DNA of 64,000 nt, from contig NC_090729.1 in assembly GCF_036898095.1 (NCBI RefSeq), forward strand, positions 69,104,224 to 69,168,223. The letters are read 5' to 3'. Under the pieces are notes generated by a model. The model worked only from the letters and a program-made list of their open reading frames with translations. It was not told the origin of the DNA and did not search any database. Positions 54,300 through 64,000 of this stretch are shown here, piece after piece. Position 1 is the first letter of the stretch. The number at the start of each line of letters is the position of its first letter. This DNA is from Palaemon carinicauda (lineage: Eukaryota; Arthropoda; Malacostraca; Decapoda; Palaemonidae). A program made the position numbers and the translations under genes.

Positions 54300-55610
54300 T
54301 TGACAGTTTACAGACTGTGCAGCAGTATCATGATCTTGTGTCCGGCTCCGTCAGACGACTGGCTTTTAAGAGCTCCCTCAAGTCGTCGCTGTCTGGAGAT
54401 TTTCAAATGGACTATGGATCTGACCAAGGAACTGGGCCTCCTGGTCAATTTTGAGGAGTCTCAGCTCGTTCCATCCCAGACCATTGTCTCCTTGGGTATG
54501 GATCTTCAGAGTCGAGCTTTTCGGACTTGTCCGTCGGCCCCAAGGATCTTCCAAGCCCTAGAATGCATCCAGAGCATGCTGAGAAGGAACCGATGCTTAG
54601 TCAGGCAGTGGATGAGTCTAACAGGGACACTTTCATCGCTGGCCCTGTTCATCGAGTTAGGGAGACTCCACCTCCGCCCCCTTCAGTATCATCTAGCTGC
54701 TCACTGGATAAAGGACATGACGCTAGAGACGGGCTCAGTTCCTGTTTCCGAAGAGATGAGGTCTACTCTAACGTGGTGGAAGAACAGCATTCTTCTCAAG
54801 GAAGGTCTACCTTTGGCTGTTCAGACCTCCGACCACCGTCTCTTCTCGGACGCATCGGACACGGGCTGGGGTGCGACACTGGACGGACAGGAATGCTCGG
54901 GAACATGGAATCAGGAGCAAAGGACACTTCACATCTATTGCAAGGAGTTGTTGGCAGTTCATTTGGCCTTGATAAACTTCAAGTCCCTCCAGCTTAACAA
55001 GGTGGTGGAGGTGAACTCCGACTACACCACAGCCTTGGCTTACATCTCCAAGCAGGGAGGGACTCATTCGAGGAAGTTGTTCGAGATCGCAAGGGACCTC
55101 CTCATTTGGTCAAAAGATCGAAAGCTCACGCTGGTAACGAGGCTCATTCAGGGCGATATGAATGTCATGGCAGATCGCCTCAGCCGGAAGGGTCAGGTCT
55201 TCCCCACAGAGTGGACCCTTCACAAGAATGTTTGCAGCAGACTTTGGGCCCTGTGGGGTCAGCCAACCATAGATCTATTCGCTACCTCGATGACCAAGAG
55301 GCTCCTCTTGTATTGTTCTCCGATTCCAGACCCAGCAGCAGTTCGCGTGGATGCCTTTCTGCTGGATTGGTCCCATCTCAACCTGTATGCATTCCCGCCG
55401 TTCAAGATTGTCAACAGGGTACTTCAGAAGTTCGCCTCTCACAAAGGGACACGGCTGACGTTGGTTGCTCCCCTCTGGCCCGCGAGAGAATGGTTCACTG
55501 AGGTACTGCAATGGCTGGTCGACGTTCCCAGGACTCTTCCTCCTAGAGTGGACCTTCTGCGTCAACCTCACGTAAAGAAGGTACACCCAACCTCCACGCT
55601 CTTCGTCTGA
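54300..55610 (+). CDS. DIRS C: RT-less ORF with RT thumb and RNase H
   Basis: A 436-codon open frame. It starts in gag-derived DNA read in another frame (MTVYRLCSSIMILCPAPS) and joins RT at DDWLLRAP, so the RT fingers, motif A and motif B are absent and the polymerase cannot work. Thumb (LTKELGLLVNF) and connection follow, then RNase H with SDASDTGWGA, CKELLAV, NSDYTTAL (NSDN in B) and MADRLSRKG. The acidic residues are kept. The Trp codon that is TGA in element B is intact here (LWALWGQP). The C-terminus diverges after KKVHP because of a frameshift. Whether this shortened protein has a role, or the frame is open only because the deletion is young, cannot be told. Confidence 0.75.
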   Translation: MTVYRLCSSIMILCPAPSDDWLLRAPSSRRCLEIFKWTMDLTKELGLLVNFEESQLVPSQTIVSLGMDLQSRAFRTCPSAPRIFQALECIQSMLRRNRCLVRQWMSLTGTLSSLALFIELGRLHLRPLQYHLAAHWIKDMTLETGSVPVSEEMRSTLTWWKNSILLKEGLPLAVQTSDHRLFSDASDTGWGATLDGQECSGTWNQEQRTLHIYCKELLAVHLALINFKSLQLNKVVEVNSDYTTALAYISKQGGTHSRKLFEIARDLLIWSKDRKLTLVTRLIQGDMNVMADRLSRKGQVFPTEWTLHKNVCSRLWALWGQPTIDLFATSMTKRLLLYCSPIPDPAAVRVDAFLLDWSHLNLYAFPPFKIVNRVLQKFASHKGTRLTLVAPLWPAREWFTEVLQWLVDVPRTLPPRVDLLRQPHVKKVHPTSTLFV

Positions 55611-56683
55611 CTGCCTTCAGACTATCGAAAGACTCTCAAGAGCTAGAGGCTTTTCGAAGGAGGCAGCCAGAGCGATTGCCAGAGCAAGGACGACATCCAC
55701 TCTCAGAGTCTATCAGTCTTAATGGGAAGTCTTCCGAAGCTGGTGCAAGGCCAATGCAGTTTTCCTCAACCAGTACCAATGTAACCCAGATTGCTGACTT
55801 CCTGTTACATCTAAGGAACGTAAGATCCCTATCAGCTCCTACGATCAAGGGTTACAGAAGTTTGTTGGCAGCGGTTTTGCGCCACAGAGGCTTGGATCTT
55901 TCCTCCAACAAAGATCTACAGGACCTCCTTAGGTCTTTTGAGACCTCAAAGGAACGTCGGTTGTCCACTCCAGGCTGGAATCTAGACGTGGTCCTAAGGT
56001 TCCTAATGTCATCAGGATTTGAACCGCTCCAATCAGCCTCTTTTAAGGACCTCACATTAAAAACTCTTTTCCTCGTGTGCTTAGCAACAGGTAAAAGAGT
56101 AAGTGAGATCCACGCCTTCAGCAGGAACATAGGTTTCACATCTGAAACGGCTACATGTTCCTTGCAGCTCGGTTTTTTGGCTAAAAACGAGCTTCCTTCC
56201 CGTCCTTGGCCTAAGTCGTTCGAGATCCCAAGCCTGTCCAACATGGTGGGGAACGAACTGGAGAGAGTACTTTGCCCAGTTAGAGCTCTTAAGTACTATC
56301 TAAGAAGGTCAAAACCATTACGAGGACAATCAGAAGCCTTATGGTGTGCTATCAAGAAGCCTTCTCTACCAATGTCTAAGAACTCAGTTTCTTACTACAT
56401 CAGGCTTCTGATTAGAGAAGCAAATTCTCATCTGAAGGAAGAAGACCTTGCTTTGCTGAAGGTAAGGACACATGAAGTGAGAGCTGTGGCTACTTCAGTG
56501 GCCTTCAAACAGAACCGTTCTCTGCAGAGTGTTATGGATGCAACCTATTGGAGAAACAAGTCAGTGTTCGCATCATTCTATCTCAAAGATGTCCAGTCTC
56601 TTTACGAGTACTGCTACACCCTGGGTCCATTCGTAGCAACGAATGCAGTAGTAGGCGAGGGCTCAGCCACTACATTCCCATAA
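55490..56683 (+). pseudogene. Element C tyrosine recombinase, N-terminus broken
   Basis: The conserved starting Met is followed by a stop (ATG GTT CAC TGA). Further breaks lie near 55720 and 55760. From 55770 to 56683 the frame is clean: core-binding domain, Arg block GKRVSEIHAF (about 56090), THEVRAVATS (about 56468), Tyr block SFYLKDVQ (about 56575) and the terminal GEGSATTFP. An open frame of 335 codons starts at 55676 but its first 30 residues are out of register with the family. Confidence 0.8.
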
Positions 56684-57039
56684 TCCCATAACTTTTTAAC
56701 CTTTCTCTTGAATACTTTTTATGGGTTGTACGGTCGGCTAAGAAGCCTTCCACATCCTTGTTGATTTGGCGGGTGGTCAATTCTTTCTTGAGAAGTGCCA
56801 AGGTTAAAGGTTGTGATGAGGTCCTTTAGTATGGGTTGCAGCCCTGTATACTTTAGCACCTTTGAGTTGATTCAGCCTCCCAAGAGGAACGCTGCGCTCA
56901 GTAAGGAAGACGATCTTATTAAAGGCAGAGTAACGGTTCAAGTCGACTTCCTTACCAGGTACTTATTATTTCATTGTTATTGTGGATAACTGATTATATG
57001 AAATATGGGATACTTAGCTATCCTTTAATCTTGTACACT

Positions 57040-57402
57040 GGTTTTCACCCACCCCCCTGGGTGTGAATCAGCTACATGATTATCGGGTAAGTTTAATATT
57101 GAAAAATGTTATTTTTATTAATAAAATAAATTTTTGAATATACTTACCCGATAATCATGATTTAATCGACCCTCCCTTCCTCCCCATAGAGAACCAGTGG
57201 ACCGAGGAATAATTGAGGAGGTGTCAACAAGAAGTACTTGAGTACCTGGCCACAGGTGGCGCTGGTAAATACACCCCCTTCTAGTATTGTGATAGCTGGC
57301 GTATCCCTCCATAGAATTCTGTCGGGCAACGGAGTTGACAGCTACATGATTATCGGGTAAGTATATTCAAAAATTTATTTTATTAATAAAAATAACATTT
57401 TT
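57040..57402. repeat. Element C internal complementary region and right terminal repeat
   Basis: 57065-57100 complements the left end and 57105-57160 complements the right end. The right inverted repeat is at about 57180-57345, and the terminus is at TTTTT. Confidence 0.75.
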
Positions 57403-57531
57403 AGGCTGAGGAACGAATTAAATGAATTACCATGTATTCTTATGGAAAAATTCGTTTCTACATCCAAACATTTTCTACATCCGAAGTTGGTTGTGGAACG
57501 AATGAAATTCATATGTAGAGGTACCACTGTA

Positions 57532-57968
57532 GTTGGTGAGGAGCTGGAAAGAGTCCTATGCCTGTAAGAGCTCTGAGGTTTTATCTGGACAGAACAAAAG
57601 ATATGCGAGGCAATTCAGAAGCTCTGTGGTGCTCGGTCAAAAACCCCAAGTTGCAGATGTCTAAGAATTCCCTGTCTTATTTCATCAGACTTTTAATTAA
57701 AGAGGCTCATGCACATTGCAATGAGGCAGACCTTAGAATAATTAAGGTCAAAACACATGAGGTTAGAGCCGTAGCAACGTCAGTAGCATTCAGACAGAAT
57801 AGATTGTTGCAAAGCATAATGGACACAATCTTTTGGAGGAGTAAATCTGTGTTCACTTCACATTATCTGAAAAGTGTTCAGACTCATTATGAGGACTGCT
57901 ACACTCTGGGTCCATTCGTAGCAGCGAGTGCAGTAGTGGGGGAAGGATCTACCACTACATTCCTGTAA
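57532..57968 (+). pseudogene. Element D tyrosine recombinase, 3' part
   Basis: Continues D's YR after the Tigger: VGEELERVLC, a one-base slip near 57560, then PVRALRFYLDRTKDMRG. It has THEVRAVATS (His and Arg intact, about 57750), SHYLKSVQ with the catalytic Tyr (about 57865) and the end GEGSTTTFL. Clean to the stop. Confidence 0.85.
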
Positions 57969-58662
57969 CCTAATACCCTTTTTCTTCTCTTGGAACTGTT
58001 GTATTTTTATGGTTTTTTGTGGAGACTGGAGGCAGTCTTCCACAATCATTGATTTTAGCCAGGTGGTCAGTTTGTTCCTCGGGAGTGCCCAGAACAAGGG
58101 TATTGGAGGAGCTCCTGTCACATAGAGGTTTTACATGGGTTTGACAGCTCCTAGAGGTCTTCAGTCCCCTGGGTGGATCACTGGATCTCTTAAGGAAAGC
58201 GGACATAATGAGGCAGGAATCCATTGAAGTCAGCTTCCTTAACAGATACGAACCCGTAAGCTGGTTTATTAACTCTTATGTAAATTCCAACAATGTTGGC
58301 TGTCTCTGACCCTCCACCAAAGGTGTCAATCAGCTATATATATAACTACCAGGTAAGTCAGATGTTTAAAAATGATATTTTCATAATTAAATAAATTTTT
58401 GAACATACTTACCTGGTAGTTATATATAATTTAATTCCCACCCTCCACCCCTCTAGAGACCTAAGGGCATGGAAGATCTGAGGAAGAGATGGAATGGTTC
58501 CAGGTACCTGGGTAGAGGGCGCGCTGGTGGTACACCTGACTACGCAATCGGCGATTGCCGCGAGTTTTGAAATTCTGCCGTGATGTCAGGGACTAAGCTA
58601 TATATATAACTACCAGGTAAGTATGCTCAAAAATTTATTTTATAATGAAAATATCATTTTTT
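57969..58662. repeat. Element D 3' non-coding region, internal complementary region and right terminal repeat
   Basis: About 330 bp of 3' leader similar in layout to B ('caggtggtcag', then 'cagctatatatata'). The internal complementary region is at about 58325-58425, and the right inverted repeat (about 58480-58620) contains 'gtggtacacctgactacg', matching the inverse of about 25260-25280. The end is at TTTTTT 58657-58662. Confidence 0.75.
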
Positions 58663-59819
58663 GTTATTTGCTTCCATTCTAAAATATGACCTGAGATTTA
58701 AGCTGTTTACTATATATATGTAATGTTGGTTTTCCCCAGAATTAAACTATCAATCATACTACCTGCTTATTTGGTAAACTCAAGTAAAGAAAAAGAAATT
58801 TTGCCTAAAGAAGATAGAAATATTTATTATTTCTGCTGATTTTCCAATATTTAAATTTACAGTCACACTACCTGTTTATTCAGCAAGCTTAATGCAAGAG
58901 AAGGTAATAGGGGAATTTGAGATCTAGCTGGGTCCCCTTGCCCAGTTCTCTTGACTGTTTACCTTTTGCCCAGATTTCTGGGTATTCCACTGTTTTATCT
59001 TTTTGTATAGTGAATGTTGGAGTGTAGTCAATGTTCGGACTCTAGGCAATCTGCACGCTACATCTGGCCACAGTCCGCAAACCACTACATCTTTTGCTTA
59101 TTTTTCACTCATCATTTCATTTTCCTCAATATCATCTTTCTCGTACGTTACACTCGCTCTTTTCATATTTATAAAGTTTTCTTTCCTGTAACATTCTTTG
59201 AAGTTAAAACCTTTTTTTCTCTCGCTAATAACATCTCTTTCTTTCACTTGACACTATCTTTTCTTGTAATTATTATTCTCTATTTTCTTATACTATTTTC
59301 TTCCCATTATTCGATATTCCCCACTATACTCTATCTGCGTTAATATTTATGTATTATTGTACATAAGATTTTGTGTAGACGGACTTATCGTATAAAGGTT
59401 GTTCTCTCTTGTTTTCATACATTTCCTTATTCTAAAACACTGAATTTTCAGTAGCTGTTCTCTAACCGTTTTTTCTCTTGTCATGTTCACTCATCCACAT
59501 CTGCCACCTAATTTTCCTCTTAACGTCTGTATACTGAACATCACCTGACTGGCTCTCGTCCTCATCCTAAAATCCTGAATTTTCATTGTCTGTTCTCAAA
59601 CTGATTTCTCTCTGCCTTCTCCACCCATCCATGTCTTCTAAGTCTTCTCCTTACATCATAATCCTTTGCCGTCTACATCCTTATTTCCCAAATTTTCATT
59701 GGTGGTCCATCGTGTCTGCCTTTTCATCCTCATACTCTCTTCCTTTTTCCCTTTGATTTTTAGCTCCCTTTTACTTAATTAATACAGTACTATTTGCTAT
59801 CACTATTTCTACTGTTTAA
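58663..59819. other. AT-rich DNA without a recognised gene
   Basis: T-rich sequence. An open frame at 59014-59343 is Phe/Leu/Ile-rich through composition and lacks domain evidence. Fragments such as 'tgttctcaaactgatttctc' recur loosely, suggesting old repeats. Confidence 0.4.
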
Positions 59820-59831
59820 GCTTTTGCTTGG

Positions 59832-60346
<515 letters not shown>

Positions 60347-60713
60347 AATTTTCAATATTAATCTTACCCGATGATCATGTAGCTGTCAACTCTGTTGCCC
60401 GACAGAAATCTACGGTCGTGATACGCCAGCGATCGCTATACAGGTGGGGGTGTACACAACAGCGCCATCTGTGGTCAGGTACTCCAGTACTTCTTGTCAA
60501 CACCACCTCAATTTTTCCTCTGTCGTGCCACCGGCTAGACCTACTTGGATACGCTGTTGATTCTGGAGTTATTGTTCACGATTTGGTGATGTATTTGCTC
60601 TAGAGTTTAGCCTTCGCTATTCAGGAAGCTTTAACATTAGCTTAGCAAGTTTTTGGAATTAATTTGATTTAATTTTGGTGACGAAGAGAGTATGAACTCT
60701 CTTTCACTTTTAA

Positions 60714-62310
60714 ATGGCCGACCCTTCCCTTAGACGGAAGTGTTGGTGTCGAAGAGAGTATAGACTCTCTTTCTTAATTTTGATTAACATTGAGCCCGTC
60801 ATATCGTTTTTGCCTGTTAAGATTTTATGCTATTTTAATTTTAATGTTTTTGAAAGAATTTCTTTGATAGTCTCGTACTGTTTTCAAAGTTGAACTAACG
60901 TTTTGTTTTGTCTCCGCAGTTGTTGACGTTCAGAACGTTCAACTTGCGCTCTATCGTTACGATAGAGAGAGAGTATTCACGGTTTCACGTTGCAGTAAGA
61001 GTAAACCGATTCTAGCGTTTTGTTCATTCTTTCTTAGCTTAAATGGTTTTAATTCTAATAAAGGAACTTTTTATTTGGGAAATCTTTCAGTTTTTTTCCT
61101 TTAACAATAATATGTTTTAACGATATATATAATTGGGCTCATCTCTCAGGTTCTAAGTCAAGAGAGAGAGAGAGAGAGAGAGATAGAGACGGAGGGAGAG
61201 AGAGGAGGATAAACGTTTCGTTCAAGCGGGTAAAGTTGTTATCGTTTTTGCTCTTCTCCCTAGTCTCTTTAGGGGAAGAAGGTAAACGTTTCTAGAGTTT
61301 TATTCTTGTTCCCAGGCTTTATGCGGTGAGAGATTTTAAACGTAGTTTATTTGATCTAGTGTTTAGTCTCTTTTCCAGCCACTGAATTCTTTATCTTTCA
61401 TTCTGTTTTTCTGTTACATTGTAATACTGTTTTCGCAATTACTAACTTTTAATGAAGGATAGAATTGCGTGTTTCAGGTACAAACCACTTAAAGTTTCGA
61501 GTTCAGTGAAATAAGTGCAAACAGAAAATCAAAAGTGATAAAGTGATAAGCGCAAAGTGTTACAGTGTTGCGTTCGAGGGTTCGTCTGTTCGTGCCAGTT
61601 GTTTGCCTAGTCTGGGACCTCTTACAAGCTCCCAAGCCCAGGGGAGAAGTAATGTCGAAGGACTTATGGGTTCATCAGGCCTTGATCGACGAACAGACGT
61701 TTCCCTCCGTGGTTTCGGGTGTACCCACTCACGTAGCCGACGTGATCACCCCACCCACACAAAGACGAGAGAGCCCATTTATTCCTCGTCTGCGGAAGAG
61801 GTTTCTCGCAGAAACCATGGACCAAATCTTGCAGCTTTTAAGTGCAAGTCGGTCCCTTCCGCGCAAGTCCAACGGCCTAGGTGTAGCCACTGCCACTGGG
61901 TCAGTTCGGACTTGCTGCAGTACAACTGCACACCTCCCAGAGAGGCAAGGTGGTACCGCAACAGGCAGTAACTCCGTCTGTTGCCGCACCAGCTGTTTTA
62001 GACCCTCAGTCTCAACGGACAGTAGCTCCGTTTGTTGTTGTCTTTCATAGACCCTAGTGGTCCATGCTGCAGACTATACAGTCTCAGCTTGCTCCTTCAT
62101 ACAGGAGTATCATGCAGGAAGGTTGACAATGCAGCCTGTTAACTTACAACCCGCCGAGGTTGTGCGCTCAGCAGATACTGCGGCTGCCTGCTCCCACCCT
62201 CCACCTGTGAGAGCTCCACCTCCGATGCGCAGTCCACCCTGCCAGACGCATGTTCTTGCTGCGCCTCCTGCTTTCATGCGTGAGTTGCCGCATCGGGAGT
62301 TGCCGGGTTC
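60714..62310 (+). pseudogene. Element F gag-like region (degenerate)
   Basis: MADPS start at 60714, short. Gag homology resumes at about 61543 (SSVRASCLPSLGPLTSSQAQ, as in B near residue 175), then SGLDRRTDV and KTREPIYSSSAEEVSRR, matching B's RTDVPSMVSG and EPIYTSSSEGVSRKK. Frame breaks follow near 61970 and 62050. It has kept more of the B-like sequence than A or C. Confidence 0.55.
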
Positions 62311-62830
62311 CAGCACTATGAGGCAACCTCCTCAACCCATGAAGCAGGAGCCTCATGCTATGCGGCATCCTCCTCAACCCATGAGGCAGGAGCCTCATGC
62401 TATGCGGCAACCTCCTCTACCCATGAGGCAGGAGCCTCATGCTATGCGGCATCCTCCTCAACCCATGAGGCAGGAGCCTCATGCTATGCGGCATCCTCCT
62501 CAACCCATGAGGCAGGAGCCTCATGCTATGAGGAGCCTCATGCTATGCGGCATCCTCCTCAACCCATGAGGCAGGAGCCTCATGCTATGCGGCAACCTCC
62601 TCTACCCATGAGGCAGGAGCCTCATGCTATGCGGCATCCTCCTCAACCCATGAGGCAGGAGCCTCATGCTATGCGGCATCCTCCTCAACCCATGAGGCAG
62701 GAGCCTCATGCTATGCGGCATCCTCCTCAACCCATGAGGCAGGAGCCTCATGCTATGCGGCAACCTCCTCAACCCATGAGGCAGGAGCCTCATATTATGC
62801 GGCATCCTCCTCAACCCATGCGGCATGAGC
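62310..62830. repeat. 42-bp in-frame repeat (PPQPMRQEPHAMRH) in element F
   Basis: About 12 copies of a 42-bp unit keep the frame and encode a 14-residue repeat. Variants (PPLPMRQ, AMRQ) alternate in a higher-order pattern. It passes into degenerate 'cagcatgagcctcat' units to 62930. Confidence 0.9.
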
Positions 62831-62929
62831 CTCATCCCTTGCAGCATGAGCCTCATACCATGCAGCATGAGCCTCATCCCATGCAGCATGAGCCTCATCC
62901 CATGCAGCATAAGCCGCATGCCATGCAAC

Positions 62930-63105
62930 ATGCTCTGCATACCTTACAGCATGCTCTGCATACCTTACAGCATGCTCTGCATACTATGCTCTGCATACAG
63001 CATGCTCTGCATACCTTACAACATGCTCTGCATTCCTTACAGCATGCTCTGCATACAGCATGCTCTGCATACCTTACAGCATGCTCTGCATACCTTACCG
63101 CATGC
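62930..63105. repeat. 16-bp-type minisatellite in element F
   Basis: Mixed units 'catgctctgcatacag' (16 bp) and 'catgctctgcataccttacag' (21 bp), about 9 copies, at the same place as in A and C. Confidence 0.85.
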
Positions 63106-63540
63106 TCCTCAGTCACACATCTTTGGTTGTTGCCAACTCACAAGACTGTCAAGCAGTTTCATAACGTTGCCTTCTGGTCTGCTGCTTTTGCACCAGTGAA
63201 ACCCTCACTGAGAGAACTTAGCTTTTCTCGGATATGGTTCCTGTAGATGAGAAAGTGCTATTCTCCCTCCTTCTGATATTCCCTTGAGGACTCTGTCATT
63301 TGGAGAGGAGCCTTAAGCTGCTTAGCCTCCTATGGACTTTTATTTAAGCATAACATGCTTCCAGGGAGGGTAATGGTTCCGCTTCAGTCGCTAACCCCGT
63401 CTGTTGCCACACCTGCTCCCATAGACCTTGAGCTTTGTTGCAAGACATGCAGTCCAAGCTTAGTCCTTGTTAGAGGATTTTTTGTTTACGGAGTCAGTGT
63501 GTCACTGACGTTGGTTGGCTCCCCTCTGGCCCGCGAGAGA

Positions 63541-64000
63541 ATGGTTCATAGAGGTACTGCAATGGCTGGTCGACATTCCCAGGACTCTTCCTCTAGGAGT
63601 GGACCTTCTACTTCAACCTCACGTAAAGAAGGTACACCCAAACCTCCACGCTCTTCGTCTGACTGCCTTCAGACTATCGAAAGACTCTCAAGAGCTAGGG
63701 GCTTTTCGAAGGAGGCAGCCAGAGCGATTGCCAGAGCAAGGAGGACATCCACTCTCAGAGTCTATCAGTCTAAAGGGGAAGTCTTCCGAAGCTGGTACAA
63801 GGCCAATGCAGTTTCCTCAACCAGTACCACTGTAACCCAGATTGCTGACTTCCTGTTACATCTAAGGAACGTAAGATCCCTTTCAGCTCCTACGATCAAG
63901 GGTTACAGAAGTATGTTGGCAGCGGTTTTCCGCCACAGAGGCTTGGATCTTTCCACCAACAAAGATCTACAGGACCTCCTTAGGTCTTTTGAGACCGCAA
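63541..64000 (+). CDS. DIRS F tyrosine recombinase, N-terminal part (runs off window)
   Basis: The ATG at 63541 (MVHRGTAMAGRHS) opens a frame without a stop for 153 codons to the window end. It covers the Ser/Arg-rich N-terminus, SSSDCLQTIERLSRARGFSK, the core-binding helices (TVTQIADFLLHLRNVRSLSA) and DLQDLLRSFE. Catalytic residues would lie beyond the window. It is cleaner than the corresponding part of A or C, although F has no RT. Confidence 0.8.
   Translation, partial: MVHRGTAMAGRHSQDSSSRSGPSTSTSRKEGTPKPPRSSSDCLQTIERLSRARGFSKEAARAIARARRTSTLRVYQSKGEVFRSWYKANAVSSTSTTVTQIADFLLHLRNVRSLSAPTIKGYRSMLAAVFRHRGLDLSTNKDLQDLLRSFETA

Larger units (their letters stand above)
50526..57402 (+). mobile_element. 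DIRS element C (RT-deleted), inserted in the Tigger
   Basis: TTTTT flanks both ends (50526-50530 and 57398-57402), and joining them rebuilds a plain Tigger 3' region ('atgggttttt' + 'aggctgagg'). The left inverted repeat (about 50540-50700) mirrors the right (about 57180-57345). The internal complementary region lies at about 57065-57160. It is the sister of element A: it has the same leader, the same RT-removing deletion and the same minisatellite with fewer copies. The RNase H frame is intact, the YR N-terminus is broken and the YR C-terminal half is intact. Confidence 0.87.
31053..57529. mobile_element. pogo/Tigger-type DNA transposon (itself filled with later insertions)
   Basis: Terminal inverted repeats are CAGTGGAACCTCTACA (31053-31068) and TGTAGAGGTACCACTG (57514-57529), flanked by the target dinucleotide TA on both sides (31051-31052 and 57530-57531). 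Subterminal 'ctacatccgaa' repeats occur at both ends, and 'cttatggaaaaattcgttt' (about 57437) is typical of Tigger right ends. Removing the element restores the D recombinase frame exactly (LSDI then VGEELERVLC). Own DNA is about 31053-31690, part of 49490-50525 and 57403-57529. The LINE, a foldback and DIRS C occupy the rest. Confidence 0.85.
17503..58662 (+). mobile_element. DIRS element D (outermost, 41 kb span, about 7.0 kb own DNA)
   Basis: The left end is at the T-run 17503-17507 followed by 'aaacat'. After removal of element E the left terminal repeat continues at 25182 ('acttaccctgtag'). The right terminal repeat is its inverse (about 58480-58640) and ends at a T-run 58657-58662. An internal complementary region at about 58325-58440 reads as the complement of right end plus left end joined. 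Own segments are 17503-17516, 25182-31052 and 57530-58662. The order is gag-like, RT/RNase H, YR, as in DIRS elements, which integrate by tyrosine recombinase without target duplication. All three genes carry frame breaks. Element E and a Tigger transposon are inserted in it. Confidence 0.85.
60349..64000 (+). mobile_element. DIRS element F (RT- and RNase H-deleted), 5' part, cut by window end
   Basis: The left end ('ttttcaatattaatcttacc') and terminal repeat match A and C. Leader, twin hairpins and MADPS start (60714) are present. Gag-like remnants, a 42-bp repeat and the 16-bp minisatellite follow. At about 63505-63510 the gag-derived sequence ('gagtcagtgtgtcac') joins directly to sequence just upstream of YR ('tgacgttggttggctcccc'), so all RT and RNase H are missing. 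The YR is open to the window edge. The right terminus lies beyond 64000. Confidence 0.85.

Noticed and set aside
59003..59343. Hydrophobic open frames as possible membrane proteins
   Set aside because: Composition is explained by a T-rich tract; several overlapping frames are equally open.

Overview
The window is eukaryotic repeat DNA, most likely from a decapod crustacean. Evidence for this is the very long (GA)n, (TA)n and (ATT)n microsatellites, short (TTAGG)n-type telomeric motifs, an abundant AAT-tailed repeat family I associate with decapod genomes (from memory, not searched), and a dense mix of DIRS-type, Penelope-like, LINE, Merlin and pogo/Tigger elements. I find no single-copy cellular gene, no tRNA and no intact rRNA gene. 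Nearly all coding sequence belongs to transposable elements at various stages of decay.

Layout, 1-17.5 kb. A decayed LTR-retrotransposon gag lies at 25-1066 (minus). Two LINE remnants of one family lie in opposite orientation (about 1240-2785 minus and 11436-12770 plus). Between them are four-family repeat debris, microsatellites and a near-perfect 5.27-kb palindrome (5981-11252) made of two head-to-head Penelope-like elements with GIY-YIG endonucleases, a shared disabling frameshift and a hammerhead-ribozyme-like motif in each arm. A DIRS terminal fragment (about 15.2 kb) and a Merlin (ISXO2-like DDE) transposase pseudogene (about 16.4-17.4 kb, minus) follow.

Layout, 17.5-58.66 kb: one nested transposon stack. 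Outer DIRS element D (17503-58662) was hit in its left terminal repeat by DIRS element E (17517-25181), and in its tyrosine recombinase gene by a pogo/Tigger DNA transposon (31053-57529, TA target duplication). Inside the Tigger sits a 4.5-kb LINE on the minus strand (about 31.7-49.5 kb). The LINE's ORF1 is itself split by two further DIRS elements, A (35095-41777) and B (42119-48651). A third DIRS, C (50526-57402), and a foldback repeat (49504-50091) also lie inside the Tigger. Removing each insert rejoins the interrupted sequence in frame or to within a base or so, which gives the order of insertion: D, then Tigger, then LINE (and C), then A and B.

Layout, 58.66-64 kb: unassigned AT-rich DNA, a solitary DIRS end, a (TA)n tract and the first 3.65 kb of DIRS element F, which runs off the window.

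Element B is nearly intact: a gag-like ORF, an RT/RNase H ORF with one nonsense codon and an intact tyrosine recombinase (YR), framed by inverted terminal repeats and an internal complementary region (ICR) that equals its two ends joined. A and C share one internal deletion that removed the RT catalytic core but left RNase H and YR. F lost RT and RNase H altogether and keeps YR. This looks like a stepwise-shortened, RT-less DIRS lineage that could only be copied with RT supplied by a relative such as B.
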